Source of the DNA: Mesodorylaimus sp. YZB2_4
Lineage: Eukaryota > Nematoda > Enoplea > Dorylaimida > Dorylaimidae
Direction of reading: 5' to 3'
Length of the DNA stretch: 64,000 bases
Assembly: GCA_030248295.1 (NCBI GenBank)
Contig: JASANH010000390.1
Span: 124,001-188,000 of the forward strand
The first letter of the stretch is position 1, and each line of letters starts with the position of its first letter. Shown one piece after another: positions 11,691-23,700 of the stretch. The notes beneath the pieces are model-generated. The model saw only the letters and a list, made by a program, of their open reading frames with translations. It was not told the origin of the DNA and searched no databases. The translations under genes were made by a program, and so were the position numbers.

Positions 11691-11835
11691 GTATGAGCAT
11701 CAGCTGTCTATGTATTTTTTTATTTGACCTCGGAAATTGGCGATCAACAAGCCCGTCTAAAGCTGGGACAAAACGAGCTTAAGTATGGCGACTATACGCA
11801 CGCGAACTCCGACCGCAGAAGCTAGGCGACCTGAC
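11691..11835 (+). pseudogene. duplicated exon fragment of the 15-16 kb gene
   Basis: This aligns with 15619-15755: the end of intron 2 and the first ~110 bp of exon 3 of the membrane-protein gene. CTCGGAAATTGG, CAAGCC, GCTGGGACAAAACGAGCT, GACCGCAGAAGCT and GGCGACCTG are kept. The match continues upstream into intron sequence (CATCAGCTGT), so copying was of genomic DNA, not spliced RNA. The splice acceptor TTTAG of the functional exon is TTTGA here and in-frame stops occur. Confidence 0.8.
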
Positions 11836-12856
11836 TACTCGAGTAGGATCACAATCCATTGGACTCGATTGACAGCCGCTGCGATCGGCGATCGTTGTTA
11901 ACGCTTCTGTCGGCGGCTGCTATTACATTGACTTAGTTAGGCCTATCTCCGTCGGAAGTTGCTGGGATGCTCGCTCTAATTGTATTTTTGGGCCTGCTGG
12001 ACCTATGTCCTCGGTTGGCGCGGCGGCGGCGGCGGTGGTGGTGGTGAACCTGTGCTCCTGACGCCGCAGGGTGAACGAAGTCAAATTCGGACGGCTTCTG
12101 ATCGGTAGCCGTCGAAGTGGGGAAAAGGCCACAAACGCCCTTGGCTTTCAGCGAAGATGACGACGACAAAATCAATTCTTTGAGCGTGGCGGCTGAAAAT
12201 GAGGAATTGGAGGAGTTGGAAGGAATGGAAGGGAGCGAGGAAGAATAGGAAGACCACCTCGAGTTGTGGTAACGGATCGTGGTAGTCGAAGGTAATTTTC
12301 TGCTTTATAGGCAATAGAGCATCTGCGGTTTGTGCCAACAGTTGGATTAGATATAAACTTCGATTGCGATCAGAAATTTATTATAATCAGATACGTAATG
12401 ACTGAAAAACTGCAGATTATAATTCTCGCGATTTTATTGTGGCTCTAAACCTATTATCTGTTTTCTTTGGCAATGTACACGCGGACTATTCTTTAACGCG
12501 GCAGGCGTGTATATTCCCAAAGAAAACAGGTTACAAAGGTGCATAAGTCGTGATTGTACGTTCACAGAAAATCGTGGAGATCACCCCGCAACTTTCTTAA
12601 ACTGAATGATCTTCGCATCTTCAGCGATGCTGCCCTACTAATTTGATAGTTCATTGCTAAGAGACAAATTTTCTGACAGCGGCGTAGAGGACTGATGGCA
12701 CGTTATATGCAAATTATAGAATGAACCAAGATATTGCTCCATGCTCCTACCCGTAATATCAAAACAGAAAGAAAAGATGGAAAATCCCTCCCCGCCTCCG
12801 CCTCCGCTCTCTCTTCGAGGAACGTGTTATGCTCCAAGCGATTTGACTCGAGCGCC
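11836..12856. other. unassigned region with GGC-repeat and acidic frame
   Basis: A (GGC/GGT) run lies at about 12020-12050. On the + strand a short acidic frame ends at a TAG near 12249 (FSEDDDDKINS ... NEELEELEGMEGSEEE). No start codon or flanking exon can be assigned. It could be a relic exon or chance. The last part leads into the third receptor copy. Confidence 0.25.
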
Positions 12857-12892
12857 ATAGTGAATGATTCTCTCAACTCAACTTTGCCAGTC

Positions 12893-13816
12893 ATGTCCAC
12901 GAATTCCCTTTCAATGCCAGTAGGTTCCCTGTACATTTGCATTGGGGCAGTCTTCATTTTTCTTCACTTGTTTTGCGCCTATCTAATACGCATCGATAAA
13001 GAAACGCAAAATCCCACCTACAAGCTAATGGTCCATCTGGCTGTGGCAGATTCAGTGGAATTGGCGGCGCTGGGTCTTTACGGTGGCTTAGTTATAGTCA
13101 CTGCAAGCAACCCACACCACGTGCTGGCTCGTCTCATGTCGTTCATATGCCTGAGTGCATGGTATGTCAACTGCATCGTGATCGGTTTCATCGGATTCAG
13201 TCGATGGATTGCCATAACCAAGGCTCATTTGGTTGCGCATGTGTTCAGGTAGAAAATTACGAATATTTTTCACTTAAACAGGTTTTAAAATTCGCGTGTC
13301 TTCAGGGATAATGTTATGAGAGCAATTTACGCGATCTCGTGGGTGCCAGCCTCGATCATCTGTTTCTGGGGCACTATAATCAGCAATTCGAATCAGTTCC
13401 TCTTCTATCCCGATCTCCTCACCTGGGGATTCAACTTGGATACAACTGTGGGACAGGTCTGGCATTGGGCCGATACTGGGTTCGCATTAGCCACGGCGAT
13501 CATCGAGATCACGTTCAATGTTTTATCTTTGATCTGGGTTCGTCAGAAACGAATGGAAATCCAAAGTATACCCGCATCGGAAAATCGAGTCCGTGAAGTT
13601 AAATTACTGATTCAGTGTTTCGTCATGGGCTGTGTCTTCATGGCCACTGATTTACAATTTGCTTTTGCCAATGCGTTTGAATGGGAATCGGTCACAGCAT
13701 GCATTTCAACCCAACTGGTATGGATGGTGAATCACAGCGTTCGTCCCATCATCTATTTGAGTGTCAACAAGCAGCTGAAAAAGCGGTTCGTCAAAATAAT
13801 CACATGTAAAAGATGA
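12893..13816 (+). CDS. seven-transmembrane receptor paralog, shortened N-terminus
   Basis: Exons 12893-13248 and 13306-13816 join in phase across a 57-bp intron to give 288 residues from the first in-frame ATG. All seven hydrophobic segments are present, with FSRWIAITKAH after TM3 and VRPIIYL in TM7, where Arg replaces the Asn of NPxxY. By alignment with the second copy, the ancestral start codon corresponds to ATA at 12857-12859. The frame stays open upstream with no other ATG, so either translation begins at 12893, losing about 12 residues and the sequons, or an upstream exon exists. Copies two and three are the closest pair. Whether it still makes a receptor is uncertain. Confidence 0.65.
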
Positions 13817-15119
13817 AGACTGTGGCTTAAAATCAAAATTAAAATATCTGAATCAAAATATTTCGCCTACGTGCGTACTCCTGGGCCCGACATGTCGGCC
13901 CACGGAGTATGTACGTTTCCTTTCTCTTGACTAGCACTATCCAAGCTGATCGTGAGCCAACGTCCAAATTAGAACAGTTGACATGTTATCTTGCAGCATC
14001 ATCTGGCCTCTCGTTTCTCTCCGCGCTGTGTTTTGTTTGTGCATTGCAGCAAATTTGATCCTCGCAACAAGCTAGGTTTTTTAATTAACTTTATCGAGTA
14101 GGTACTTTGTGTGCATGACAGCTATTTCCTTGAAATAATTTGTTGCGCTTTTTCCGTCAAGTTAAACGCAGGAAACAGCTTTCGTGATCCTTGCTTGATT
14201 CTATCAGCCATTGAAACTTCTATGACTGCAGAGAATAAACAAAGCCAAGCTGTGCGTCAAGACCTAAATTTGCATTTTTCGGCTATCCAACAAGACCTTT
14301 TTACAGGCCCTTTGCTAAAAAGGGATAAACAGCAGACTCATTCGACGAGGCACCTAAGAAACTTGAATAATTTAAAAGCCAATAAAAATCTGTTTTCAAG
14401 CTTCATTAGTTGCTAGGAGATCATAAAACGACATTATTCAAAGTCTGGATCAGGTTATCACGATTGGCTGATCTGAATCAGCAACCCTTTTATTCACGAT
14501 AAAGTCCCTAAGAATAGTCCTAGCACAAGGTCATAAACCTAATAGAGCACAGTGCTAAAATAGCACATTGCACTACGTTTCATCTCGCTTCAGCGAGTAC
14601 CCTATCGCTTTAGATCGAGTAACGGTGTTCGGTCACAGTCGGTATTTTATGGGGCACAGATTTGGCAAAGCATCGGAACACCAACCTACTCGTTAGCTGT
14701 GTCAGCGCACTTCAACGGTAGGGGTCCAAACTCCATAAAACTGTTGTTGTCAGACGAGACTAAAAAACTTGAAATTCTGCAAATAAAGAAACTTTACCTG
14801 TTTATCAAGCAAAAATTTTCGGTTTCAGGCCATATATAAGAGGTTGTTCCAGCATGCTGTGCGTTATAATAGCCTCTTGAAATTGTCAAGTACATATATG
14901 TATATGCTGTATGTATGTGGATAACTTGTGTGTTCACAGTATGTACTATGTGATGGATGTGATGGAAGCTGTGATCGTAGAGAATACTTTGTAGCGCGAT
15001 TCTTTACATTCTACTACTATTCCATGCTCCTAGACTCTAATAGGGCCACAGTGTGTAACTGTGTGCACTTTACGCGGAACTCAAGCACATGGTGTTGAGC
15101 GCAGGTGTACACAGCGCAG
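13817..15119. other. intergenic, nothing recognised
   Basis: The stretch is AT-rich with only short chance frames. It separates the receptor cluster from the membrane-protein gene. I see no repeats matching elsewhere in the window. Confidence 0.4.
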
Positions 15120-15182
15120 ATGTTATTCTGCTCTCTGCAATCGAGCTGTGCGGCTGGCTGCGTGCGATCTGTCATTGCTTCG

Positions 15183-16593
15183 ATGGCTTCGAAATACGAG
15201 CGTTCAGTGGAACTGGTGATTGAAGACGTGGACACTTTGTGCGGGGAGTACTCGAAGGCTATCGGAACCGATGACCAAACGCAGCAACTGCACTTACAAT
15301 TGTCGACGACCAAGCTTCTGGATGAGCTGCAAATGCCGGCCATCGACCACGCCAAACACGAAGTAGATTCATTTGGCTGAGGCTATCAGCAAAAAGTTTG
15401 AACTTTACTGATTCTTTTAGGTGGCCCTCCTGCGCCGACTGAAGAAGAGCTTGACTCGCTTGATCGACTGTGGCGAGAAAGTATTGGAATCGTCCGAGAT
15501 GGTCGATCGTTTAAAATCGTTCCGCGACGAAGTGCAAATTCTCTCCACGTGGTCTCCCGTCGCTTCCATGCAGTAAGTTGTCTGCTTCATAGTCAAGTTT
15601 GTTTGATATAAAGCCGAACATCAGCTGTGTTTTTGTCCATTTAGGCCTCGGAAATTGGTGATCAACAAGCCAGTCTCAAGCTGGGACAAAACGAGCTCAT
15701 GTTTGACGGCTGAACGCACCCGAACGCCGACCGCAGAAGCTCGGCGACCTGGCCATGAAAAAGATCGTTCTGATCGCGTGTCGGAGTTGAACTCGCGTGG
15801 TTGGCGAAAACTCCAGGAAAATTTTCCGCCAATAAGCGATTTAAGTTCCGGAAGTGCCGACAGCACGAACGCTACGAAAACGCCTACTCTGTCTGGAGCT
15901 CACTGCAAGCCTGAGGAGCGCTCGTTTCGCGTATGGGCAGATCTAGACTCGCCAAAACCTCTATCACCGCTGCCAAAATTTGACGGGCACAACGCCGAAA
16001 TGAGAGATGGATCGCCGTCAATTATTGAGCCGATGCCTGCAAAATCTGGAGCCAGTGACAAGAAGGCGAAGAGTGGGATCGCTGCTATGGGAAAAGAGAT
16101 ATCGACGCCTTCGAAAGGAACTCTGTAAGTATATCTATGTATATATATATATAAATCTGTAAGGAAATCTCCATACAGGATAACTTATGACCATATTTCA
16201 GGCGGGATCCACTTACGTCGCCACGTTCGATTCAGATCCGGCAGCTGCTTCAAATGACGAATGTCGAAGAAGCTACGCAGCTAGCGGAATCTGTAAGGAC
16301 TAGTCTTTCTTCTGTTTTTGTCTGACGAGTTCTCTGTTCAGGGTACGCACTCGGGCGTAAGCCTACAGTTGATTCTCGTCGTCGCTGGTATTTCTATTCT
16401 GCTGTTGTGCATCATGATGGTCTCAACGGGAGCAAAACGCGCACATACAGTTCCCGTGCCGCAAGGCTTGCGCATGACCGGATGGAAAAAGGCCTGTAAC
16501 CTGGCCAACACTATGTGCGAGAAGTACGGTGTGGCTTGCACAGCGTACTGCGTGTCGGGGTTGCAACGCGAAAAATGGAAAAGCAGACGTTGA
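15183..16593 (+). CDS. unrecognised single-pass membrane protein, five exons
   Basis: Exons 15183-15362, 15421-15572, 15645-16124, 16202-16292 and 16342-16593 all have GT..AG borders and join without a phase error to 384 residues. An ATG at 15120 in the same frame would add 21. Residues 1-110 are helix-prone with heptad-like leucines (LLDELQMP, VALLRRLKKSLTRL, MVDRLKSFRDEVQIL). Residues 110-295 are polar, rich in Ser, Pro and charge, and probably disordered. One strong membrane segment sits at about 307-327 (LILVVAGISILLLCIMMV), followed by a 56-residue basic, Cys-containing tail. There is no signal peptide, so a membrane anchor near the C-terminus with a large cytosolic N-part is the likely topology. 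I do not recognise the family. A partial copy of exon 3 lies at 11691-11835. Confidence 0.75.
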
Positions 16594-18328
16594 GCACCCT
16601 CTGTTTGATCTGATGCTGCATGTCATGGATTTGTTGCTTGATGCCAGTGTCCTCTTCGTGATCTGCTGAGCTTTAGTAAAAGATTTCACGCCGAGGGAAA
16701 ATGGTCTACGACTGGTATGACTGCCTTGACGAGCCAGAAGTGGGCTCCAAGGCAGATGCCACGAGATGACCATCTATGCTTCGTGGGCAAGACTAGATGG
16801 AGAGTGTCCACTCAAGACGACTGCAAAAAATTAAACAGGGTGGCCCATGTAATAGACATGGATAATTCTCTCAAGCATGGTCTGCCTCTCCTAAGTCAGG
16901 GTCGGCACGAGACTGATCGTGAGAGAGAGATCGAGGTCGAGTGTCCGGTTTGGTTTGAGGCATAGGTATAGAACGAGTCTAGAGTTCCTGGTTTGAACTT
17001 CTCGGGGAGCACTTCGGTCCCAGGTCCATCAGAACCCCTTTGACGGCCGACGCGTGCGGCTGCTCCCCGAATTGTGTGTTATGTATTATATTATACTGTA
17101 TGTGTGTGTGGAATTCCAGGCGCCCCCAAGCGGCAATGGTCACAACATGTGAGTCTACAGTACACGGCTCGTCGAGAAGTTCCGTGGACTGCGTGGGAAG
17201 CTCCTGTGACTCGAGCCATCCTCTAGTCAGCCCTTGTCTGTCCTAGGGCGAACCAAGGATTTCGCCAATCAGAGACCAGCCAGTCCGCATTGGGTGCAAT
17301 TGTCCATATGATCTGCAAAGGACCTCACATGGCAACAAGAAACTTTAGTCTCCCTACTTATGTACCACTGTCATGCGTGTGGATCCGCGGGGTCAGTATT
17401 ACTTGAGGAGTGGCTGGTGGACTTTTTGCGCCACGCCATCTAAGGCAGCCAACCAGGCCTTCTGACCTGTTCCATGACACAAACATCACCCTGACGGGTT
17501 GGACACCCAGCTGGCGGCTCTACAGTATGCAGCCAAGTGGCAGCCGAGCTTCTACACTTCCAGGACCTTCTCGGACGCACGAGTATTGTTTCCGCTTGTG
17601 GGCTACACATACTCGTAGGTACCTGCAAATGTACAAGTGCATGCGAGCCCCGAAGGCAGGACTGCTTGACCAGTCGATGACATCTTCGCCTACACTGTAG
17701 GGGCACCAAAACGACGGGCTTCAGAAGCCAAATAATACGCCTTTTATTCAAAACTAAAACTCACCAGTGAAAGCGGTGCCCGTCATAGAATCCTATAACG
17801 TATTTTATATAAGGCACACTACGACTTATTCAAATGAACGTGTGCCATCATAAAACTAAACCACAGACCATCCAAACTCAACTAGCATCCAACCGAATAG
17901 CACTCATCATTCGTACTCTAGTCCACCACGAGCAACATTACAGCATCGAACAACCAACCTAGCCTCGCTAACACGCCTGCGGGTACATCGAATAGTAATC
18001 GGCATTCAATGAACAACCAATCAGGAACCCCAAACCTGATCACGCTATTATTGTCCGCCTAATACACTCACATAAACAGCTGTCTATCCGCAGCGTTGAA
18101 AAATAAAACTCGCCTCAAACTACAAGAAAATCATTTAACAATAACTCATAGAATTCTAAGACATCTTTCCTCAAAAAAAGCATTCGGTTAAAAATCAGAA
18201 AAAATTAGCACCGGGAGAGCGCGCTTTTAAAAATCTAACAAAAATGCTAAAGTTTATGCCGTTGAGCATGAACAAAGAACTTTACGTACAAATCACGCGG
18301 GTCGACTATTGTAAAAAGGTTTGCTTCC
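16594..18328. other. region between convergent genes; twitchin 3' flank
   Basis: No gene is supported. TTTATT on the + strand at about 17743 (AATAAA on the minus strand) is a candidate polyadenylation signal for twitchin, about 590 bp past its stop. Other short frames at 16.7-17.7 kb have no recognisable content. Confidence 0.35.
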
Positions 18329-20700
18329 TTACGCCAATACATTCAGTGATGCCGTGTACTTGGCAATCGCTTTCTTTTCCTTGATCACTTTAACCACGTA
18401 ACAACCCGCGTCAGACGATTCAACGCTCTTGAAATCCAATTTAAACGTGTTTCCAACTTTGACTGATTTGACCTTGTCAGATTTTTCAACCTTTTCTGCT
18501 CCTTTGAACCATTGTACTAAAAAGTCATGCAATATTAGAGAAATTACATATTCTGGGAAAATTTAGTGAGCTTACCAGTCAAATTTGTAATATCGCTCAA
18601 TTCAAGGATGAATTTCGCAGCCGAGCCCACTTTCGCCGTAACTGGTTGTGGTAATTTCACAACTGGCAGAACAGCGGGTTTGCCGGGCACTGAAATCAAT
18701 CCTTTAAAAATACACTAGTCAGATTTCCTAACACAAATGATTTTACCGTTCACGAAGAGGCTAGCCGTCGAGTACACACTTCCTGATGGATGCGACGCTT
18801 CGCACTGATAAGCACCAGCATCGTCCGCTGCCGCTTGGCGAATCGTTAGACGTACTGTAGAACCAGTGCGTTCGATTTTGTAATCATCGCTCGATTTCAA
18901 CTCTTTTCCATTCCGTAACCACATGACATCGGTTGGAGTGCCGTCGAATTGGCACTCGAATACAACTTTATCCTTTTCATTAGCCACCTTGCTTTCAAGG
19001 TCCTTCGTCACGTGTGGAGCTGGTCCATCAGCGACAGGTGCTGCTCCATCCACGACGGCATTGGTCGCTTCTGGTCCAGGAACCGCATCCGGCACTCCAT
19101 TGGGTACAGGTACGGGCTCTGCTGCAAGAATCGGAGCTGGAGCGGGAGATGGTGCGCGTTCCGCCGCTGCACTGGATGGCGCAGGCTCAGAAACAGTAGC
19201 AGCAGATACTGAAGCACCTAAAAATATACCAAGCTGGCATGATTGAAGACACCCATTCGTATTCCACTCACCTTCCATCCTTAACGAAGCTTTGGTGGCT
19301 TGGAAACCAGCCAAATTTGTAGCTTGACAACAATATTCTCCCTCGTCGATCGTATTAGCTGAACCGATTTTAAGAGATGCCACACCACCTCGATACGATA
19401 TGACATTGTTGGGCGATGCCACCAGTTCGTCTCCATTAAACAACCATTGTACGCTCGGTTCTGGTTTACCAGTCACCCGGCAACGGAACTCCACTGGCTC
19501 GCCTTCCTTCGCCGTCACATTAGTCAATTGTTCAGAAAAGTTGGGTGCTTCCGTTTCTTCCCTCGATTTCTTCGCCGCGTCGTCCACAGCCAGTCGACTG
19601 CCAAGCGCTTTCTCACGTCTTGCTTCTTCCGCACGTACATCAGTCGACGATCGCGACTTAGCGATGCCTACTTCTTCAGCCAGCAGGGAGTCGTACACCC
19701 TTCTTGGCGGTCGGTAGGTTGGTGTCATGGCACGAGCTCGAGCAGGTTCAATCTCGCCAGCCTTTCGCCCTGAAGTCCAAAACAGTTAACTTCCTCGTTT
19801 TCAGTTAACACATAAAAGAACAATCTTCTAACCTTGGACTGAGAGAATGCAACTAGTTTCTTCGCTTCCAAGTGAGTTCTCAGCCAGGCACGAGTATTTG
19901 CCAGCATCTTCCATGCGTACATTGTAGATTTCCACAGAGCACACGCCATGCTTCACATTCACTTGAACACGATCCTGGTTCACTTCACGCCCGTCTTTGA
20001 AGAAGGTCACCTACAACATCAATGATTTTATTGCCCAAATAACCCACCACATTGCCATATCAACTTACAGTCGGAGTTGGCTTTCCAGCCACGCAGCAAA
20101 TCAATTTACAAGCATGATTGACTTGAATCAATCGAGGACGTAAATGGAACGTGAACTTGGGCGGTGTATCCGGTTCCTCCCACGGTGTTAGGGCAGGCAA
20201 TGGGCTCAATTTTTGTCTCGGTCTCGGTTCCTCAAGCTTCGGAGCTGGTTCGGCTTCAGGCATTTCTAAACAGATCATTTTTAAAGTAAGATCATTGAAT
20301 TCCCAAAGCATTGTCATGACTTACTGTGCACATTCAAGAACACTACTTCTTCCTTCGAACCATACGAGTTCTTAGCTCGAACAATGTACTCGCCACAATC
20401 ATCCAATCGTGCTCGATTGATTGTCAATCCGAAATCGTTATCCTGATATTTTTTCATGTACTTGGCACTCTGCTTTAATTCTTTGTTATCTCGTAGCCTA
20501 AAATACAAGATATTGCAGCCGATGGCCAATCCAGTTGGCGCTCCCTTCTTACCAAGACACTACTGGCGTAGCAGCACCAAATACACGGCAATAGAAATTG
20601 GCACTTTGTCCTTCGATGCAGCTAGTACTGGTTGGCTTGATCACGAAACGAGGTTGAGCCTCACGGCGGTCTAAACAGAGAAACCACATGTCAACCCTGC
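18329..20700 (-). other. unc-22: twitchin C-terminal five Ig domains
   Basis: Five Ig domains follow the kinase, with F-strand cores EYIVRAKN, KYSCLAEN, EYCCQATN, AYQCEASH and CYVVKVIK. Linkers differ: one is Pro/Glu-rich (EPAPKLEEPRPRQK), one is Arg/Ser/Ala-rich with YRPPRRVYDSLL, and one is a long Ala/Pro/Val stretch (APSPAPAPILAAEPVPVP). The last exon ends NVLA and the TAA at 18329-18331. Confidence 0.88.
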
Positions 20701-23700
20701 CGTCACAAACAATCGATCCAAGCGCACTTACCAAATGAGACGTCCTTAATATGGTACTCAACTGGCCGGTGTTTCCTCAACGAACTGTAATTAGCGATAC
20801 GGCCAAGCGGCGGGTTCGGCTCAGGCCAAGCATCGTATTTCTTGCGCACTTGATCGCGTATCTTCTGATAACGGGTCGACGGTATACGCTGATCCAAATT
20901 ATCCGACGCCTTGATCTCGCCTCGTAACCACGGATGCTCCAAGCATTCATGCACAGTCATACGTGCCTCGGGTTGCCTGCACAACAGCCTTTTGATAAAG
21001 TCTTTTCCCTCCTCCGAAATATCCTTGAACGCTTCTGGATCGAAGTCCCAATTGCACGCTTTGACATTCCTCAACGTCTCCACATCCGAGTCGGCTCCAA
21101 ACGGAGACAGTCCACTGAGGAGTACATAAGACAAAACGCCTGCCGCCCACATATCCGTGTAGAATCCTATCGGCTCTTGGTCCACGATTTCGGGAGCAGC
21201 GAATTCTGGCGTTCCAGTGCTAATCTTGATAATATCCCTCGGATTCACTTTAGCCGCCAATCCGAAATCGATCAATTTCACATCATTGCTCTTCTTAGTC
21301 GTAAACATAATATTCTCCGGTTTCAAATCCAAATGCACGATATTATTATCGTGCATATGTTTCAGGCCCTCGCATACTTGGCGCATATAATTGATAGCTT
21401 CTTGTTCCGTCATTCGATTCGTGTCATCGGAGACTTTTTCAAACAATTCACCACCCGACATGCTGAAATCAGGTAAGATATGTTTACAGAAAGCACATAA
21501 TTTATAGAGTTTCGAACTTACAATTCGTAAATCATAACCATTTCGTCATCTCCTTCGAAAGCGTCGTGTAAATGAATCAACTTTGGATGTCTCAACTGGC
21601 CCATAATATTGATCTCATTCCGAACGGCATCCTTATCAGCAGGATGCGGCGTATTCACAAATTTGGCCGCAAACGAATTGCCCGTTTTCTTTTCAACAGC
21701 TCGATGGACCACGCCGAAAGCGCCGCTAAAGGCATCCAGAACTATAGCCCTAGACTATGCCCAATAATCGAGCACCACTTACACCCCTATCTCCTCTTGA
21801 ATATCGTAATGATCATACACCGAATCCGTCTTTGCAGTCACTGGCTGTGGAGTGTAATGCTTCCAGACATCGATGACTGAAAAACCATACCATTACCTTT
21901 CGGCTCGCTAAATCTACAGCATAAATCGCTGCCTTACCGTAGTTATCATAATCGGATACAGGACCAGTTCCTTTGCCTCTAATCTTCTTTCCCGTTTCAT
22001 CAGCTGAAAATACATAGCATTCTGATTCCATACTCTGATCATTTGCTTTTCATCGACTCACTATCATATCCGCGCTTCTTCCGTTCCCGTCCTTTCAGTA
22101 CAACGGGAGCCGTCGCCTCGCACGGCTTCGATAGCCCATACTTGTTCTCAGCGATGACCCTGAATTCGTATGTTCCATTGGCTTTGAGTCCTTCCACCGT
22201 CGTGAACGTATAACGTGTTTTCAAGCAACTCTTCCAATCGGTGCCTGGCATTTCTCGTTTCTCGATGACATAGTTGGTAATGTACGAGCCTCCATCGTTC
22301 AACGGTGGTTTCCACGAAAGCACGACTGCCTCGTCCAATACATTCTCCACAACAGGGAAACGAGGTGGATCGGGTACATCGCAAATTTTCACTTCGATCT
22401 TGGCAGAATCTTGTCCTAATTCGTTCTCCACCACCAAATTGTACACACCGCTATCTTCCTTCGCCGTGCTCTTGATGGTCAAAATGGCATATCGATCGGC
22501 AGTCTCGAGTTGATAACGATCACCAGCCGACAGGCGAACACCATCTTTAGACCACGATGCAGTCGGATTCGGATACCCTTTGAACGGTATCTTGATAACT
22601 AACGTCTCGTTCTTCTCTTGTTCCACGACAGCTTGGAAACGCGGCGGAAGGTAGATTTTGGGTTTCACTAAAAACGAGCAACAATTTCAGGCACATGCCT
22701 TCATTTCGCCTCAAATAAGGTAACTTACGTTTAATAAAAACTTCGGCACTCGTGCTCTTCGTCCCAGCAATATTTGATGCACGGCAGCTGTACTGATCCG
22801 CATCTTCACCGAACAGATCATTGATCCGTAATTCGTACTTGTCTCCCGATGAGAATATCACGAATTTGCCACCGTCAGTGATTTCACGAGCGCCTTTAAA
22901 CCAACGAATATCTGGTTTCGGATTGCCCGTAATTTCGCATTCAAACTTGACACTTTTGCCTTCTTCTCCCGCCACGTTGGTCAAACCGCGCACGATTTCT
23001 GGCGGTGTGGCAACTAAAAGCGGATAGTGGTCAAAAACAAGCGCTAATTCTAACTACGCTAATTTTACCTTCGGATGGCTGCACGACAACAGGCGACGTA
23101 TTCGAACTTGGCGGACTGAGGCCAGCGGCATTGACAGCGAATACTCTGAACTCGTATTTCCTTCCTTCGATCAAGTTCGGTACATTGTAAATATTTTGAG
23201 GTACTGCATTTGCATTGCAACGTTGCCAAATTTCCATTCCTACTTCTCGTTTATCGATAAAATAGCCAATAATTCGACTGCCACCATCCGATTTCGGCCT
23301 CTCCCACGTCAAATTGACAAAATCTTCGCCCACCTTAGTTATGTCGGGAATACCAGGCGCTTCCGGCGGCCCGAATGGTGGGCGAGCCACAATTGGCCCA
23401 TCTCCGGACAAAGGCGGACCTTGGCCATTGTCGTTCACGGCCGACACTCGGAACTCGTACTCGTGATCTTCGAACAAGCCTTGCACCGTGAACTGGATAT
23501 CCTGAAATCGAACAGACCTTACAGGCGTAAGCCTAACGAGCCTTAGTCACGCACACAGTACCTTGACGTAGCTAGCCACAACAGTCCAATCGTCCTTGGC
23601 CACGTCCCGTTTCTCGACCACGTAATGTGTAACCTTGGAACCACCATCCTCCTTCGGTGGTTTCCACGACAGTGTGGCCTGGTGTTGATCAATATTTGTT

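Noticed and set aside
17410..17700. A 96-codon + strand frame as a gene
   Set aside because: There is no recognisable motif, splice partner or upstream signal, and the composition is unlike the confirmed genes.
20734..21876. A free-standing myosin light-chain kinase gene
   Set aside because: The kinase exons join in phase to Fn3/Ig domains upstream and five Ig domains downstream, as in twitchin.
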